A DNA stretch of 64,000 bases from Methylocella tundrae (GCF_038024855.1 NZ_CP139089.1:2886501-2950500), one strand, 5' to 3'; counted from the stretch's first letter, positions 32,184-42,431 are shown. Notes: generated from the sequence alone by a model not told the origin. Made by a program: numbers and translations.

Positions 32184-33950
32184 ATGAACCAGGAGCTTTT
32201 CCGGCCGCTTCAGCCTGCTGCGCCGGCGCAGAGCCCGGTTGCCGCTTTGCCGGAGAAGGCGGCTTTCGGAGCGAGGGAGCTCGACGGCATTCTCCATGCG
32301 GCGGAAGGCAATGTATCGGGCGGCATGTCCCTCATTGCGCCGTGGCTCGCATTCATGGACTGGGGCGCGCATCTCGCAAACGCTCCGATGCGGCGTCTGG
32401 AACTCGCAAGGGCGGCTGCGCATCAGTGGCGGCGCCTCGCGTTCGCGGACGGCGGCGCGACCTCGATCGTTCCGCCGCCGACGGATCATCGCTTTGGCGA
32501 TGCTGCGTGGCGCAAGCCGCCTTTCAATATGTTCGCAAACGCGTTCCTGCTGGCCGAGGAATGGTGGGCGATGGCGGCGAGTGGGCCTGCCGGGGTCGAC
32601 CGCGGCAACCAGCGCGTCGTATCCTTCGCGGTGCGCCAGCTCCTCGACGTGTTCTCGCCCTCGAACTTTCCCTGGATCAATCCGGAAGTCATTCGGGCTA
32701 CGAAGGACACAAATGGCGGCAACTTTGTCGCCGGGGCCGTCCACCTTCTGACCGATCTGCAGGAATCCGTGTCGGGCCGCCCCTGCGGCCCGGACGAACT
32801 CCGCATCGGGCGCGATCTCGCAGCGACGCCGGGCAAGGTCGTGTTTCGCAACGATCTGATCGAACTGATCCAATACGCGCCGACGACGGCCGAGGTCCGG
32901 CGCGAACCGGTGCTGATCGTTCCGGCCTGGATCATGAAATATTATATTCTGGATCTTTCGCCGGAAAATTCGCTGATCCGCAATCTTGTCGCACAGGGGC
33001 ACACTGTCTTCGCCATTTCCTGGCGCAATCCAGGCCCCGAATTCAGAAACGCCACGCTCGACGATTACCGCGCCAAGGGAGTCATAGCGGCGCTCGACGC
33101 CGTGAGCGACATTTGCCAGGGCGCCAAGATCCACGCCTGCGGCTATTGCCTCGGCGGCACGATTCTTTCGATCGCCGCGGCGGCGATGGCGCGCGACGGA
33201 GACGACCGGCTGGCGAGCGTCACGATGTTCTGCGCGCAGACGGACTTTACCGAGGCTGGCGAGCTGCAGCTGTTCATCACAGAGGACCAGCTGGCTTTTC
33301 TCGACGACGTCATGCGGGCGCAAGGCTACCTCGACAGCCGCCAGATGTCCGGGGCCTTCCGGCTGCTGCGCTCCAACGATCTGATCTGGTCGCGCTTGAT
33401 CAAAATCTACCTGATGGGCGAGCGCGACCATCCGAACGATCTCATGGCCTGGAACGCGGACGGCACGCGCATGCCGGCCCGCATGCATGGCGAATATCTG
33501 CGCCGCCTCTTCCTTGACAATGAGCTCGCCGAGGGCCGCTTCACCGTCGGCGGCAAGCCGATTGCGATCAGCGACATCCGCGTTCCGTTGTTCATCGTCG
33601 GCACGGAGACGGACCACATCGCGCCCTGGCGTTCAGTCTACAAGATTCATCTCCTGAACGACGCCGACCTCACATTCGTCCTGACCTCCGGCGGCCACAA
33701 TGCAGGGGTCGTCAGCGAGCCCGGCCACCCGCATCGGCATTTTCGCGTCGGGCATCGCCCGGTCGGCGCGCTTTACATCGGCCCGGATGAATGGCTGGCT
33801 GACGCGGAGCGCCGCGAGGGCTCCTGGTGGCCGGCGTGGTGGAACTGGCTCGACTCTCTTTCCAGCGAGCGCATCGCGCCGTCGGCGACAGGTTCAAAGC
33901 GCTACCCGGCGATCGAAGACGCGCCGGGCCAATATGTTCTCGAACATTGA
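32184..33950 (+). CDS. phaC: Class I polyhydroxyalkanoate synthase
   Basis: This 588-residue enzyme has an N-terminal region (PPFNMFANAFLLAEEWW, FPWINPEVIRAT) typical of class I synthases and an alpha/beta-hydrolase core. The nucleophile is Cys322 in the lipase-like box GYCLGGT, the Asp lies in GTETDHIAPW and the general-base His in TSGGHNAGVV. It polymerises (R)-3-hydroxybutyryl-CoA into storage granules. It is followed after 7 bases by a MaoC-phosphate acetyltransferase fusion on the same strand and preceded by fixK. This suggests that carbon storage is induced when oxygen limits respiration. Confidence 0.93.
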   Translation: MNQELFRPLQPAAPAQSPVAALPEKAAFGARELDGILHAAEGNVSGGMSLIAPWLAFMDWGAHLANAPMRRLELARAAAHQWRRLAFADGGATSIVPPPTDHRFGDAAWRKPPFNMFANAFLLAEEWWAMAASGPAGVDRGNQRVVSFAVRQLLDVFSPSNFPWINPEVIRATKDTNGGNFVAGAVHLLTDLQESVSGRPCGPDELRIGRDLAATPGKVVFRNDLIELIQYAPTTAEVRREPVLIVPAWIMKYYILDLSPENSLIRNLVAQGHTVFAISWRNPGPEFRNATLDDYRAKGVIAALDAVSDICQGAKIHACGYCLGGTILSIAAAAMARDGDDRLASVTMFCAQTDFTEAGELQLFITEDQLAFLDDVMRAQGYLDSRQMSGAFRLLRSNDLIWSRLIKIYLMGERDHPNDLMAWNADGTRMPARMHGEYLRRLFLDNELAEGRFTVGGKPIAISDIRVPLFIVGTETDHIAPWRSVYKIHLLNDADLTFVLTSGGHNAGVVSEPGHPHRHFRVGHRPVGALYIGPDEWLADAERREGSWWPAWWNWLDSLSSERIAPSATGSKRYPAIEDAPGQYVLEH

Positions 33951-33957
33951 GCCCCAG

Positions 33958-35367
33958 ATGACCTCCGCGTCCGACGCCCAGATGATCGAAAATCGCACTT
34001 TCGACGAGCTTGCGGTCGGCGACAGCGCCAGCCTCTCGCATACGGTGACGCAGCAGGACATTGATCTCTTCGCGGTCGTTTCGGGCGACGTCAATCCGGC
34101 CCATATGGATCCTGCCTACGCCAAGACCGATATGTTTCATCGGATCATCGCGCATGGCATGCTGGGGGCGAGCCTGATCTCGACCGTTCTTGGCACGGAG
34201 CTGCCGGGGCCGGGGACGATCTATCTCGGTCAGGATCTGCGCTTCCTTCGGCCCGTCAGCATTGGCGACACGATCACGACGTCCGTCACCGTCGCGGAAA
34301 AGCATCCGGAAAAAGGAAATCTGGTTCTCGATTGCCGCTGCCTCAATCAGAACGGCGAGCTTGTCATCAGCGGCGTCGCTCACGTGCGCGCGCCGACGGA
34401 AAAGGTGCGTCGGCAGCGGATAGAACTCCCCGATGTGCGGCTCAGCCGGCATGAACGCTTCCACGCGCTCCTTGCCGCGACGGAGGGCTTGGAGCCCGCC
34501 GTGACGGCGGTGGCCCACCCTTGCGACGCCAACGCGATCGGCGCGGCGGTGGAGGCGGCTCATGCTGGCCTCATTACGCCGATCCTGGTCGGACCCAAAG
34601 CCAAGATCCTGAAGGCGGCGGAGGCGGCCAAGGTCGATATTTCGGCGTTCCGGCTCGTTGACGCGCCGCACAGCGTCGCCGCCGCGGCCGCCGCCGTGGC
34701 GCTGGTGCGGGACGGCGAAGCGGCCCTCCTGATGAAGGGCTCGCTGCACACCGACGAATTGCTCCACGCCGTTCTGGCGCCCGACAGCGGACTTGGCACA
34801 GGGCGCAGGCTCAGCCACGTCTATCTCATAGACGCGCCGGGATATCCGCGCCCGCTTCTTTTGACCGACGCCGCGGTGAACATCGCGCCCGATCTCGACC
34901 AGAAACGCGACATCGTGCAAAACGCCGTCGACCTCGCGCATATCATTGGCATCGAGAAGCCGCGGGTCGCCGTGCTTTCGGCCGTCGAGACGGTCAATTC
35001 GAAGCTGCGGTCGACCGTCGACGCCGCCGCGCTTTGCAAGATGGCCGAGCGCGGACAGATCACGGGCGCGTTCGTCGACGGGCCGCTCGCCTTCGACAAC
35101 GCCATCAGTCCCGAAGCGGCCGCCGAAAAAGGGATCGTCTCCAATGTGGCGGGCTGCGCGGACATACTGGTCGCGCCCGATCTCGAGGCGGGCAATATGC
35201 TGGCGAAGCAACTGACCTTCCTCGGCGGCGCCGACGCCGCCGGCATCGTTCTCGGCGCGCGGGTTCCGATCATCCTCACGAGCCGCGCCGATTCGGAGCG
35301 GACCCGCATCGCCTCCTGCGCCGTCGCCGCGCTCATCGCCCATCGTAAAAAGTCGGCGGCCCCCTGA
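33958..35367 (+). CDS. Bifunctional MaoC-type enoyl-CoA hydratase / phosphate acyltransferase
   Basis: This 469-residue fusion has a MaoC hot-dog domain at residues about 10-145. The (R)-hydratase signature is FAVVSGDVNPAHMDPAYA, followed by IAHGMLG. Residues about 165-465 form a PTA/PTB phosphate acyltransferase domain, with AHPCDANAIGAAVEAA, LLMKGSLHTDELLHAVL and NVAGCADILVAPDLEAGNMLAKQL. The first half would supply or remove (R)-3-hydroxyacyl-CoA and the second converts acyl-CoA to acyl phosphate. No acetate or butyrate kinase gene is adjacent. The start at 33958 follows family alignment; an ATG at 33934 would overlap phaC. Confidence 0.85.
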   Translation: MTSASDAQMIENRTFDELAVGDSASLSHTVTQQDIDLFAVVSGDVNPAHMDPAYAKTDMFHRIIAHGMLGASLISTVLGTELPGPGTIYLGQDLRFLRPVSIGDTITTSVTVAEKHPEKGNLVLDCRCLNQNGELVISGVAHVRAPTEKVRRQRIELPDVRLSRHERFHALLAATEGLEPAVTAVAHPCDANAIGAAVEAAHAGLITPILVGPKAKILKAAEAAKVDISAFRLVDAPHSVAAAAAAVALVRDGEAALLMKGSLHTDELLHAVLAPDSGLGTGRRLSHVYLIDAPGYPRPLLLTDAAVNIAPDLDQKRDIVQNAVDLAHIIGIEKPRVAVLSAVETVNSKLRSTVDAAALCKMAERGQITGAFVDGPLAFDNAISPEAAAEKGIVSNVAGCADILVAPDLEAGNMLAKQLTFLGGADAAGIVLGARVPIILTSRADSERTRIASCAVAALIAHRKKSAAP

Positions 35368-35427
35368 GGACATCGACGGGCAGAGATGCACGGTCGATGC
35401 GTCGGGGGTAACCAGCCAGAACGGCAT

Positions 35428-36942
35428 TCAGCCTTTCAGGAACATGCGATAGGCGGGATTATCCGTCTCCTCCTCGAAAGGATAGCCGAGGCTGGCGATA
35501 CGCTCTTCAAAGCGCGCCCTGTCCGCTTGCGGCGCCTGCACGCCGACCAATACGCGGCCATAATCGGCGCCGTGGTTGCGATAATGGAATAAAGTGATGT
35601 TCCAGTCCGCGCCAAGACAGTCGAGAAATTTGCGTAGCGCGCCGGGCCGTTCGGGAAACTCAAAGCGCAGGATCACCTCGTCGCTGAGGCCAGGGGCGCC
35701 GCCGCCGACCATATAGCGGACATGGAGCTTTGCGGTTTCATCGGCGCTGATGTCGAGCACGCCATAGCCGGCCTTTTTCAATTGCTCGATCACGACGCCT
35801 TTTTCGCTTTTCGCCTCGGCCAGCTTCAGACCGACGAAAACATGAGCCTTTTCGCCGCCGGCGTAGCGGTAATTGAACTCGGTGATGGTGCGGCTGCCGA
35901 GAATCTCGACGAAGCGGCGATAGCTGCCTCGTTGTTCGGGGATCGTCACGCCGAGCAGGATCTCGCGCGCTTCGCCCACTTCCGCGCGCTCGGCGACATG
36001 CCGCAGCCGGTCGAAATTCATATTGGCGCCGCTGTTGATCGCGATGAGCGCGCCGGTCCGTTGCGGGTTCTTCAGCGCATAGGCCTTGAGCCCGGCAAGG
36101 GACAGCGCGCCGGCCGGCTCGGCGATGACGCGCATGTCCTCGAAAATATCCTTGATCGCGGCGCACATTTCGTCGGTGTCGGCGAGCAGCACGTCATCGA
36201 GCAGCTTGCGGCAGAGACGGAACGTCTCGACGCCCGCCTGGCGAACCGCGACGCCATCCGCGAAAAGGCCGACGCGATCGAGGATGACGCGCTCGCCGGC
36301 GTCGATGGCGGCTTTCATTGATGCGGCGTCGACCGGCTCGACGCCGATCACCTGCGTCTCGGGCCGCAGGAACTTCACATAGGACGCGACGCCCGCGGCA
36401 AGGCCCCCGCCGCCGATCGGCACAAAGATCGCTTCGATCGGGTCCGGATGCTGCTGCAAGATCTCCATGCCGATCGTGCCCTGGCCCGCGATGACGTCCG
36501 GATCGTCGAAGGGATGCAGGAACGTCAGGCCATGCTCCTTCTCAAGACTCTTTGCGTGGGCGTAGGCCTCGTCGAAGGCGTCGCCGTAGAGCACCACATT
36601 GCCGCCCCAATAGCGGACGGCGTCGATCTTGATCGGAGGCGTTGTCACGGGCATGACGATCGTCGCCGCTATGCCGAGGCGCTGAGCCGACAAGGCAACG
36701 CCTTGCGCGTGATTGCCGGCCGAGGCGCAGATGACGCCGGCCGCGCGCGCCTCGGCTGACAGCCTTGCGATGCGATTATAGGCCCCTCGAATTTTGAAGG
36801 AGAAGACGGGCTGCAAATCCTCACGTTTCAGAAGGGCCGGGCAGCCCAGCCTCTGGCTGAGCCGGGTCATGCGTTCGAGCGGCGTCACCGACGCGACGTC
36901 ATAGACGCGCGCGTCGAGGATTTTACGGACGTAATCGGTCAC
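35428..36942 (-). CDS. ilvA: Threonine ammonia-lyase, biosynthetic type
   Basis: This 504-residue PLP enzyme has the cofactor lysine in PVFSFKIRGAYNRI, the phosphate-binding GGGGLAAG loop and ASAGNHAQGVA. Two C-terminal ACT-like regulatory domains (from about residue 325) mark the long biosynthetic form inhibited by isoleucine: EQRGSYRRFVEILG and RFEFPERPGALRKFLD. It deaminates threonine to 2-oxobutyrate, the first step to isoleucine. The start is GTG (36940-36942) behind GAGG. It is convergent with the PTA fusion and lies downstream of ppc on the same strand, with a 70-base gap. Confidence 0.93.
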   Translation of the reverse strand: MTDYVRKILDARVYDVASVTPLERMTRLSQRLGCPALLKREDLQPVFSFKIRGAYNRIARLSAEARAAGVICASAGNHAQGVALSAQRLGIAATIVMPVTTPPIKIDAVRYWGGNVVLYGDAFDEAYAHAKSLEKEHGLTFLHPFDDPDVIAGQGTIGMEILQQHPDPIEAIFVPIGGGGLAAGVASYVKFLRPETQVIGVEPVDAASMKAAIDAGERVILDRVGLFADGVAVRQAGVETFRLCRKLLDDVLLADTDEMCAAIKDIFEDMRVIAEPAGALSLAGLKAYALKNPQRTGALIAINSGANMNFDRLRHVAERAEVGEAREILLGVTIPEQRGSYRRFVEILGSRTITEFNYRYAGGEKAHVFVGLKLAEAKSEKGVVIEQLKKAGYGVLDISADETAKLHVRYMVGGGAPGLSDEVILRFEFPERPGALRKFLDCLGADWNITLFHYRNHGADYGRVLVGVQAPQADRARFEERIASLGYPFEEETDNPAYRMFLKG

Positions 36943-37012
36943 TGTTTGGCCTCAAGGGGGCAGGGCGCAGCTCCCGGCGGAGCCGCGTTCAGCGTGAGGC
37001 GAGGATCGTGGT

Positions 37013-39784
37013 TCAGCCGGTATTGCGCAAGCCCGCCGCTATGCCGTTAATGGTGATGAGGATCGAGCGCAAGGTCTTGTCGTCGTGGTCGCCGCCGCGC
37101 CAGCGCCGCAGCAGCTCCACCTGCAGATGGTTCAAAGGCGCGATGTAGGGAAAGCGGTGCTTGATCGCGCCGGCGAGAGCCGGATTATCGGCGAGCCGCG
37201 TCGTCGCGCCGGTAATCTCGTTCAGCGCCTTCGTCGTGCGCCGCCATTCATGGTCGAGGGAAGCGAAGACGGCGTGCGCGAGTTCCTGATCCGGCACCAG
37301 CTCCGCATAGCGTTTGGCGATCCCCATGTCGGCCTTGGCGAGCACCATGTCCATGTTCGACAAAAGCGCGCGGAAGAATGGCCATTCGGCGTTCATGCGC
37401 TGGAGCAGCGCCATCTTTTCCTTAGGCGCGCCGGCGATGAAATGCTCGACCGCCGAACCGAATCCGAACCAGCCCGGAAGATTAAGGCGCGCCTGACCCC
37501 AGGAAAAGCTCCACGGAATCGCCCGCAGATCTTCGATCCGCCGCGTCGATTTGCGCGAGGCCGGACGCGAGCCGATGTTGAGTTCGGCGATCTCGGCGAT
37601 CGGCGTCGCGGTGAAGAAGTAATCGACAAAGCGGGGATTGTCGTAGATCACTGCGCGGAAGGCCTTCATGCTGGCTTGCGAAAGCTCCGCCGCCGCGTCG
37701 AGAAACGCCTGCGGGACCGCGCCCGCCGACGGCAATAGGGTCGCCTCAAGGGTCGCCGCGACAAGGGCCTCGAGGTTGAGCAGCCCGATTTCCGGATTTG
37801 CGTATTTGGACGAAATGACTTCGCCCTGTTCGGTCAGCCTGATCTGTCCATTGACCGTCCTTGGCGGCTGCGCGAGGATTGCCTGATAGCTCGGGCCGCC
37901 GCCGCGTCCGACGGTGCCGCCGCGTCCGTGGAAAAGGCGAAGCGCGACGCCCTGATGCTGCTCGAACAATTTGGCGAGAGCGGTGGAGGCGCGGTAAAGC
38001 TCCCAATTACTGGTGAAGAAGCCGCCATCCTTGTTGCTGTCGGAATAGCCGAGCATGATCTCCTGCTCCGCGCCGGAGGCGCGCACCAGATCGGCGACGC
38101 CCGGCAGCACATAGAAGGCGCGCATGATGGCTTCGGCGTTGCGCAGATCCTCGATCGTCTCGAACAGCGGAACGATCATGAGTTCGGCTGAAGCGCCGGC
38201 GTCGCCAAGGACGCCATGCATCATGCCGCATTCTTTTTGCAGAATCAGAACCTCCAGAAGGTCGCTGACCGTCTCGGTATGGCTGATGATGTAATGCACC
38301 ACGGCGCGAGCGCCGAAAGACTGACGCGCGTCGCGCGCGGACTCGAAGATCTCAAGCTCCTCTTCCGTGCGGGGCGAATAGGCGACGCCCGGAACGCGCA
38401 GCGGCCGCGGATCGCGCAAAAGGTCGACGAGGAGCTTTTGCCTCTGCGCTTCATCGAGCGCGGAGTAATCGTCAACCACTCGCGCGACGCGCAAAAGCTC
38501 CTTCAGCGTTTCGTCGTGCCGGTCGGAGCTTTGGCGCAGATCGACCGAGGCTAGGTGGAAGCCGAACACGTCGACGGCGCGGCGCAGCGGCCCGAGCCGG
38601 GCGGGAACCAGGGCTGCGGCATGATTGGCGCGAAGCGAAGCCTCGACGATGGCGAGATCGGCCTGCAGTTCGCCGGCGTCCGCGTAAGGTTCGCCCGGCG
38701 GAACGGCGTGCCGCAGAGCCTCGCCGCCCGTCAGCAGCAAAAGCGTGGCGGCGAGCCTTGAATAGATGCCGATCAGGGCGCGGCGATAAGGCTCGTCCTC
38801 GCGCTGCGGATTTTCGTCTCCGGAGCGGTCCGCCAGATCCCGAAGCTCGGGCGTGCAGCCAAACAGCTTCCCCGAAATCGAAAGTTCGCCGCCAAGTTCG
38901 TGAATCTCGCGCAGATAATAGCGCAGCGCCGCGTCGCATTGGCGTCTGAGGGCGAGTTCAAGCGTCGAGGCGTTGACGTTGGGATTGCCGTCGCGGTCGC
39001 CGCCGATCCATGAGCCCATGCGGAAGAAGCATCCGACCGGCGCGCCGCCGAGATGATCCTCGAGTTCGGCGTAAAGGCGCGGAATCTGCCGCAGGAAGGT
39101 CGTGTTGTAAAAGCCGAGCGCGTTTTCGATCTCGTCGCGGACGGTCAGCCGCGCATAGCGCAAAAGGCGGGTCTGCCAGAGCTGCGCGATTCTGGCGCGC
39201 AGCAGAAGTTCATTCTGCTTGCGCTCGCGCTGGCCTTTGATGCTTTCCCGGGCGAGGAGAAGCTGGGCGACTGAACGCTCGGCGTCGAGCAGGCTCTTGC
39301 GCTGAACTTCCGTCGGGTGGGCGGTCAATACGGGAGAGATGACGCTGCGCCCGATCGCCCCGGCGATTGTCTCCGGCGCGATGGCCGCGGCCGAGAGGCG
39401 CTCGAACGTCTTGGCGAGCGTGCCGCCCTCGTGAAGGTGCGGCTCCTTTTCGGCCTGTTCGGCGCGCCGGCGGATATTGTGGCGATCCTCGGCGATATTG
39501 GCGAGATGGGCGAAATAGGTGAACGCCCGTATCACCGCCATCGCCTGTTCCGACGTCAGCCCATGCAGCAATTCGTTCAGTTTGCGTTCGACCTCGAGGT
39601 CGGCATCGCGCTGGAAGGCGACGCTCAGACGGCGAATAGTCTCGATGCGCTCGAACGTGTCTTCGCCTTCCTGCTCGCGAATGGTTTCGCCGAGCAATTG
39701 GCCGAGCAGACGAATGTCGTCGATGAGCGGGCGCTCGATTGCGGCCGCCCCATTCGCCGAAACTGGATCGATAGCTTTCGTCAT
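37013..39784 (-). CDS. ppc: Phosphoenolpyruvate carboxylase
   Basis: This 923-residue enzyme is of bacterial size. The catalytic His is in [14 protein letters not shown]. The PEP/bicarbonate loop blocks are [11 protein letters not shown] and [15 protein letters not shown]. The C-terminal aspartate-site region ends [18 protein letters not shown]. It fixes bicarbonate onto PEP to give oxaloacetate, refilling the TCA cycle. In serine-cycle methylotrophs it supplies C4 for C1 assimilation. With ppdK in the same window it covers pyruvate to PEP to oxaloacetate. It starts at an ATG (39782-39784). Confidence 0.95.
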   Translation of the reverse strand: MTKAIDPVSANGAAAIERPLIDDIRLLGQLLGETIREQEGEDTFERIETIRRLSVAFQRDADLEVERKLNELLHGLTSEQAMAVIRAFTYFAHLANIAEDRHNIRRRAEQAEKEPHLHEGGTLAKTFERLSAAAIAPETIAGAIGRSVISPVLTAHPTEVQRKSLLDAERSVAQLLLARESIKGQRERKQNELLLRARIAQLWQTRLLRYARLTVRDEIENALGFYNTTFLRQIPRLYAELEDHLGGAPVGCFFRMGSWIGGDRDGNPNVNASTLELALRRQCDAALRYYLREIHELGGELSISGKLFGCTPELRDLADRSGDENPQREDEPYRRALIGIYSRLAATLLLLTGGEALRHAVPPGEPYADAGELQADLAIVEASLRANHAAALVPARLGPLRRAVDVFGFHLASVDLRQSSDRHDETLKELLRVARVVDDYSALDEAQRQKLLVDLLRDPRPLRVPGVAYSPRTEEELEIFESARDARQSFGARAVVHYIISHTETVSDLLEVLILQKECGMMHGVLGDAGASAELMIVPLFETIEDLRNAEAIMRAFYVLPGVADLVRASGAEQEIMLGYSDSNKDGGFFTSNWELYRASTALAKLFEQHQGVALRLFHGRGGTVGRGGGPSYQAILAQPPRTVNGQIRLTEQGEVISSKYANPEIGLLNLEALVAATLEATLLPSAGAVPQAFLDAAAELSQASMKAFRAVIYDNPRFVDYFFTATPIAEIAELNIGSRPASRKSTRRIEDLRAIPWSFSWGQARLNLPGWFGFGSAVEHFIAGAPKEKMALLQRMNAEWPFFRALLSNMDMVLAKADMGIAKRYAELVPDQELAHAVFASLDHEWRRTTKALNEITGATTRLADNPALAGAIKHRFPYIAPLNHLQVELLRRWRGGDHDDKTLRSILITINGIAAGLRNTG

Positions 39785-40127
39785 CAGGGCCTCATTTTAG
39801 GGTAAAGCTACGCCGTCTCTGGCGCGTCAGATGGGGCGAAGGGAGCGCGACGCTCACTTTTCGAATGGCTTAAGGCGGGGCTTGGCTGTTTCCTCAGCGA
39901 ATATTGGCGTGTCGGCTTTTCCGGCGCGCGCGCGGGCGGCTCTCTCGTTGCAGCAAATAGGGCGCCACTTGAGCCGGCGCGCCGGCGGCGGCGCACTCCA
40001 GTGTCCAGGCGGCGATACGCTCGATTGACAAAAGCCGCGATCCTCCGAGAATGAACCTAAGAGCAAGACAATCCAAACCGCTGCTGGATCGCCGTTTCGG
40101 CGACCCGCGGATGGAGGAAGCGCCGCC
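39785..40127. other. Divergent intergenic region between ppc and the EF-G-like gene
   Basis: These 343 bases should hold the promoters of both divergent genes. The long minus-strand frame that crosses it (39854-40612) is the complement of the EF-G-like coding region and is not a gene. No distinct regulatory element was recognised. Confidence 0.5.
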
Positions 40128-42062
40128 ATGACAGGTTCTGTCCCGAAGGCCGCTGCTGGACCGCGCTCAATTGCGCTTATAGGCCCCCAAGGCGCCGGCA
40201 AGTCCACTTTATTCGACGCGCTCCTGCTCGCGGCGGGGGCGCCGGCAAAGCGCCAGACGGACGTGCGCGGGCGCCCTGGCTCCGAGGCGAGGCTTGGCCA
40301 TTGCGCCTTTCTCGGCGAGCGCTGGTCGATTCTCGATTGCGCCGGTTCGGTGGAATTTGCTTTTGAAACGTCCGCCGCGCTGATGGCGGTCGATCTTGCG
40401 GTGGTTGTCTGCGAACCGACGACCGAGCGCATCTCGAATCTGCCGTTGCTCCTGAAATCGCTCGAAGAGCACAACCTGCCGCATCTCATCTTCATCAACA
40501 AGATAGATACGCTCGCGGGCTCGTTCCAGGATGCGATCGCGGCGTTGCAGACGCATTCGACGCGTCCGCTGCTGGCGCGCCAGCTGCCGATCCGCGCCGG
40601 CGACGCCGTCATCGGCTATATCGACGTCGTGACCGGGCGCGCCTACCGCTATGGCGAGAAACAGAGCGTCGAGCCGATCGAACTGCCGCCGCAGATGCGC
40701 GAACCCGAAAAGCAGGCGTTGACGGGCCTTACCGAAACGTTGGCGGATCAGGATGACGCCTTGATGGAGAAGCTCCTCGAAGACGTCACGCCGACGCCGG
40801 AGGAGCTTTATCAGCACTTGCGCAAAGACCAGGCGAAAGGCTCGATCGTCGAAGTGCTGATCGGCGCGGCGAGCCGCGGGCATGGCGTCTATCGCTTGTG
40901 GAAAGCCTTGCGTCACGACGTGCCGACGGCGATTGAGACGGCGCAGCGGCGCGGCGTTCCGGCTGGTGACCAGCCGGCGGTTCAGATTTTCAAGACGGTG
41001 CAGGCTGGCAAGCTCTGCTACGGCCGCGTCTGGCGCGGCGCCCTGCGCGATGGCGCGACGCTCGATGGCGTCCGTGTCGGCGGCATCTACCGCTTCGCCG
41101 GCGCGGAATCGGTTCGCGCGCCAGAAGCCGACGCCGGGGAGCTTGTTGCGCTCGGCCGCCTCGACGGGGTGGCGACCGGCGCGTTTCTCGGCGGCGCGCA
41201 GATGGAGCCCTTCCCCGAGCCGCCGCCGCCGGTCTATGAACTCGCCGTGACGACGAAGGATCGAAAGGATGACGTCAAGCTTTCCGCCGCTCTGCAAAAG
41301 CTTGTCCAGGACGATCCTTCGCTCAGCATCGAGCATCGCCCCGAGACGGGCGAGACGGTGCTAAGGGGGCAGGGCGAGATCCATCTCAATGCGGCGATCG
41401 AGCGCCTTTCCTCGGTTTATAATGTTCTCGTTACGGTCAGCGCGCCGAAAATCGCCTATAAAGAGACGATCCGGCGCGCGGTGTCGCAGCATGGCCGGGT
41501 GAAACGCCAGACCGGCGGCCACGGTCAGTTCGCCGACGTGAAGCTCGAGGTAGAACCGCGCCCGCGCGGCGCAGGCTTCCTGTTTACGGATAAGATCGTC
41601 GGCGGCTCCGTGCCGAGGAACTATATTCCCGCGGTGCGCGAAGCCGCCGAAGAGGCGATGCAGAAGGGCCCGCTCGGCTATCCGGTGGTCGACGTCGGGG
41701 TGACCCTTGTCGATGGCGGCTTCCACGCGGTTGACAGCTCCGATATGGCGTTCAGGACGGCGACGCGCATCGCGATCGCGGAAGCTTTGGCGAAGGCCGA
41801 GCCTGTGTTGCTGGAGCCGGTCGACCACATAACGGTCAGCGTGCCAAATGCCTTCACGGCCGCCGCGCAACGCTTGCTGAGCGGGCGCCGCGGCCAAATC
41901 ATGGGCTATACCGAAAAGCCCGGCTGGCCCGGCTGGGACGATGTCGAGGCGCTGGCTCCCGCCGCCGAGCTGCATGACTTCATCATGGATCTGCGCTCGG
42001 ATACGATGGGCCTTGGCGCTTACCGCCGCCGGTTCGACCATCTCTCGGAGGCGCGGCGGTAA
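40128..42062 (+). CDS. Elongation factor G-like protein with altered G domain
   Basis: This 644-residue relative of FusA has domain order G domain (1-250), domain II (about 265-350), domain III (370-450, RGQGEIHLNAAIERL), domain IV (KETIRRAVSQHGRVKRQTGGHGQFADVKLE) and domain V (to the end, RRGQIMGYTEKPG). The P loop GPQGAGKS (19-26) and the guanine motif NKID are kept. The switch I RGITI motif is missing, and the DTPGH motif reads DCAGS, so the catalytic His is Ser. It is also about 50 residues shorter than EF-G. It is unlikely to be the main translocase. A ribosome-associated stress or recycling role is possible. Confidence 0.82.
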   Translation: MTGSVPKAAAGPRSIALIGPQGAGKSTLFDALLLAAGAPAKRQTDVRGRPGSEARLGHCAFLGERWSILDCAGSVEFAFETSAALMAVDLAVVVCEPTTERISNLPLLLKSLEEHNLPHLIFINKIDTLAGSFQDAIAALQTHSTRPLLARQLPIRAGDAVIGYIDVVTGRAYRYGEKQSVEPIELPPQMREPEKQALTGLTETLADQDDALMEKLLEDVTPTPEELYQHLRKDQAKGSIVEVLIGAASRGHGVYRLWKALRHDVPTAIETAQRRGVPAGDQPAVQIFKTVQAGKLCYGRVWRGALRDGATLDGVRVGGIYRFAGAESVRAPEADAGELVALGRLDGVATGAFLGGAQMEPFPEPPPPVYELAVTTKDRKDDVKLSAALQKLVQDDPSLSIEHRPETGETVLRGQGEIHLNAAIERLSSVYNVLVTVSAPKIAYKETIRRAVSQHGRVKRQTGGHGQFADVKLEVEPRPRGAGFLFTDKIVGGSVPRNYIPAVREAAEEAMQKGPLGYPVVDVGVTLVDGGFHAVDSSDMAFRTATRIAIAEALAKAEPVLLEPVDHITVSVPNAFTAAAQRLLSGRRGQIMGYTEKPGWPGWDDVEALAPAAELHDFIMDLRSDTMGLGAYRRRFDHLSEARR

Positions 42063-42431
42063 ATTCGTCGCGCAGGGCCGGCGGTTTGGCGAAAAGCTCG
42101 CCAGCCGTCGCCGTCAGAGCCGCCGCGACCTTTCCAGTTGTCCTTGCAAGATGCATCGACGCGAGACTGCGGGTCGAGAAAGGCGCGCATCGCTGCGCTG
42201 ACCGGCGGAATTTCAATCTTGCGGCCGAGATCGGCCCCCTGACGCTCTCTGAAGCTGGCCGAGCGCTGCATGCCAAAAGCCGCGCCGGTTTCTTCAAGCG
42301 AGCGTTGATCGGCTAAAAGCCCGCGCATCAAACTAAAGGGAACAGCACATTTTCCAATTATATGCATTTGGAAAACGGTCTAGTTTTCGCCCGCCCGCTC
42401 CGCCGCCCGGAGCAGAACAGACAGGACTCTC
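42063..42431. other. Intergenic region before the tautomerase gene
   Basis: This region is 369 bases long. Frames on both strands here are short, lack ribosome sites and match nothing recognisable. A perfect inverted repeat at 42350-42375 (listed separately) is the only clear signal. Confidence 0.5.
42350..42375. promoter_or_regulatory. Perfect 8-10-8 inverted repeat, likely operator
   Basis: TTTTCCAA and TTGGAAAA are exact mirror arms around the ten-base AT-rich core TTATATGCAT. The element ends 56 bases before the tautomerase ATG. Size, symmetry and position fit a binding site for a dimeric repressor or a LysR/HxlR-type regulator. No regulator gene is adjacent. The poor T tract and the position before rather than after a gene argue against a terminator. 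Confidence 0.5.

Noticed and set aside
31941..33617. 558-residue minus-strand frame opposite phaC
   Set aside because: Complement of phaC and the fixK end. phaC has a full catalytic triad, and the antisense product has no family features.
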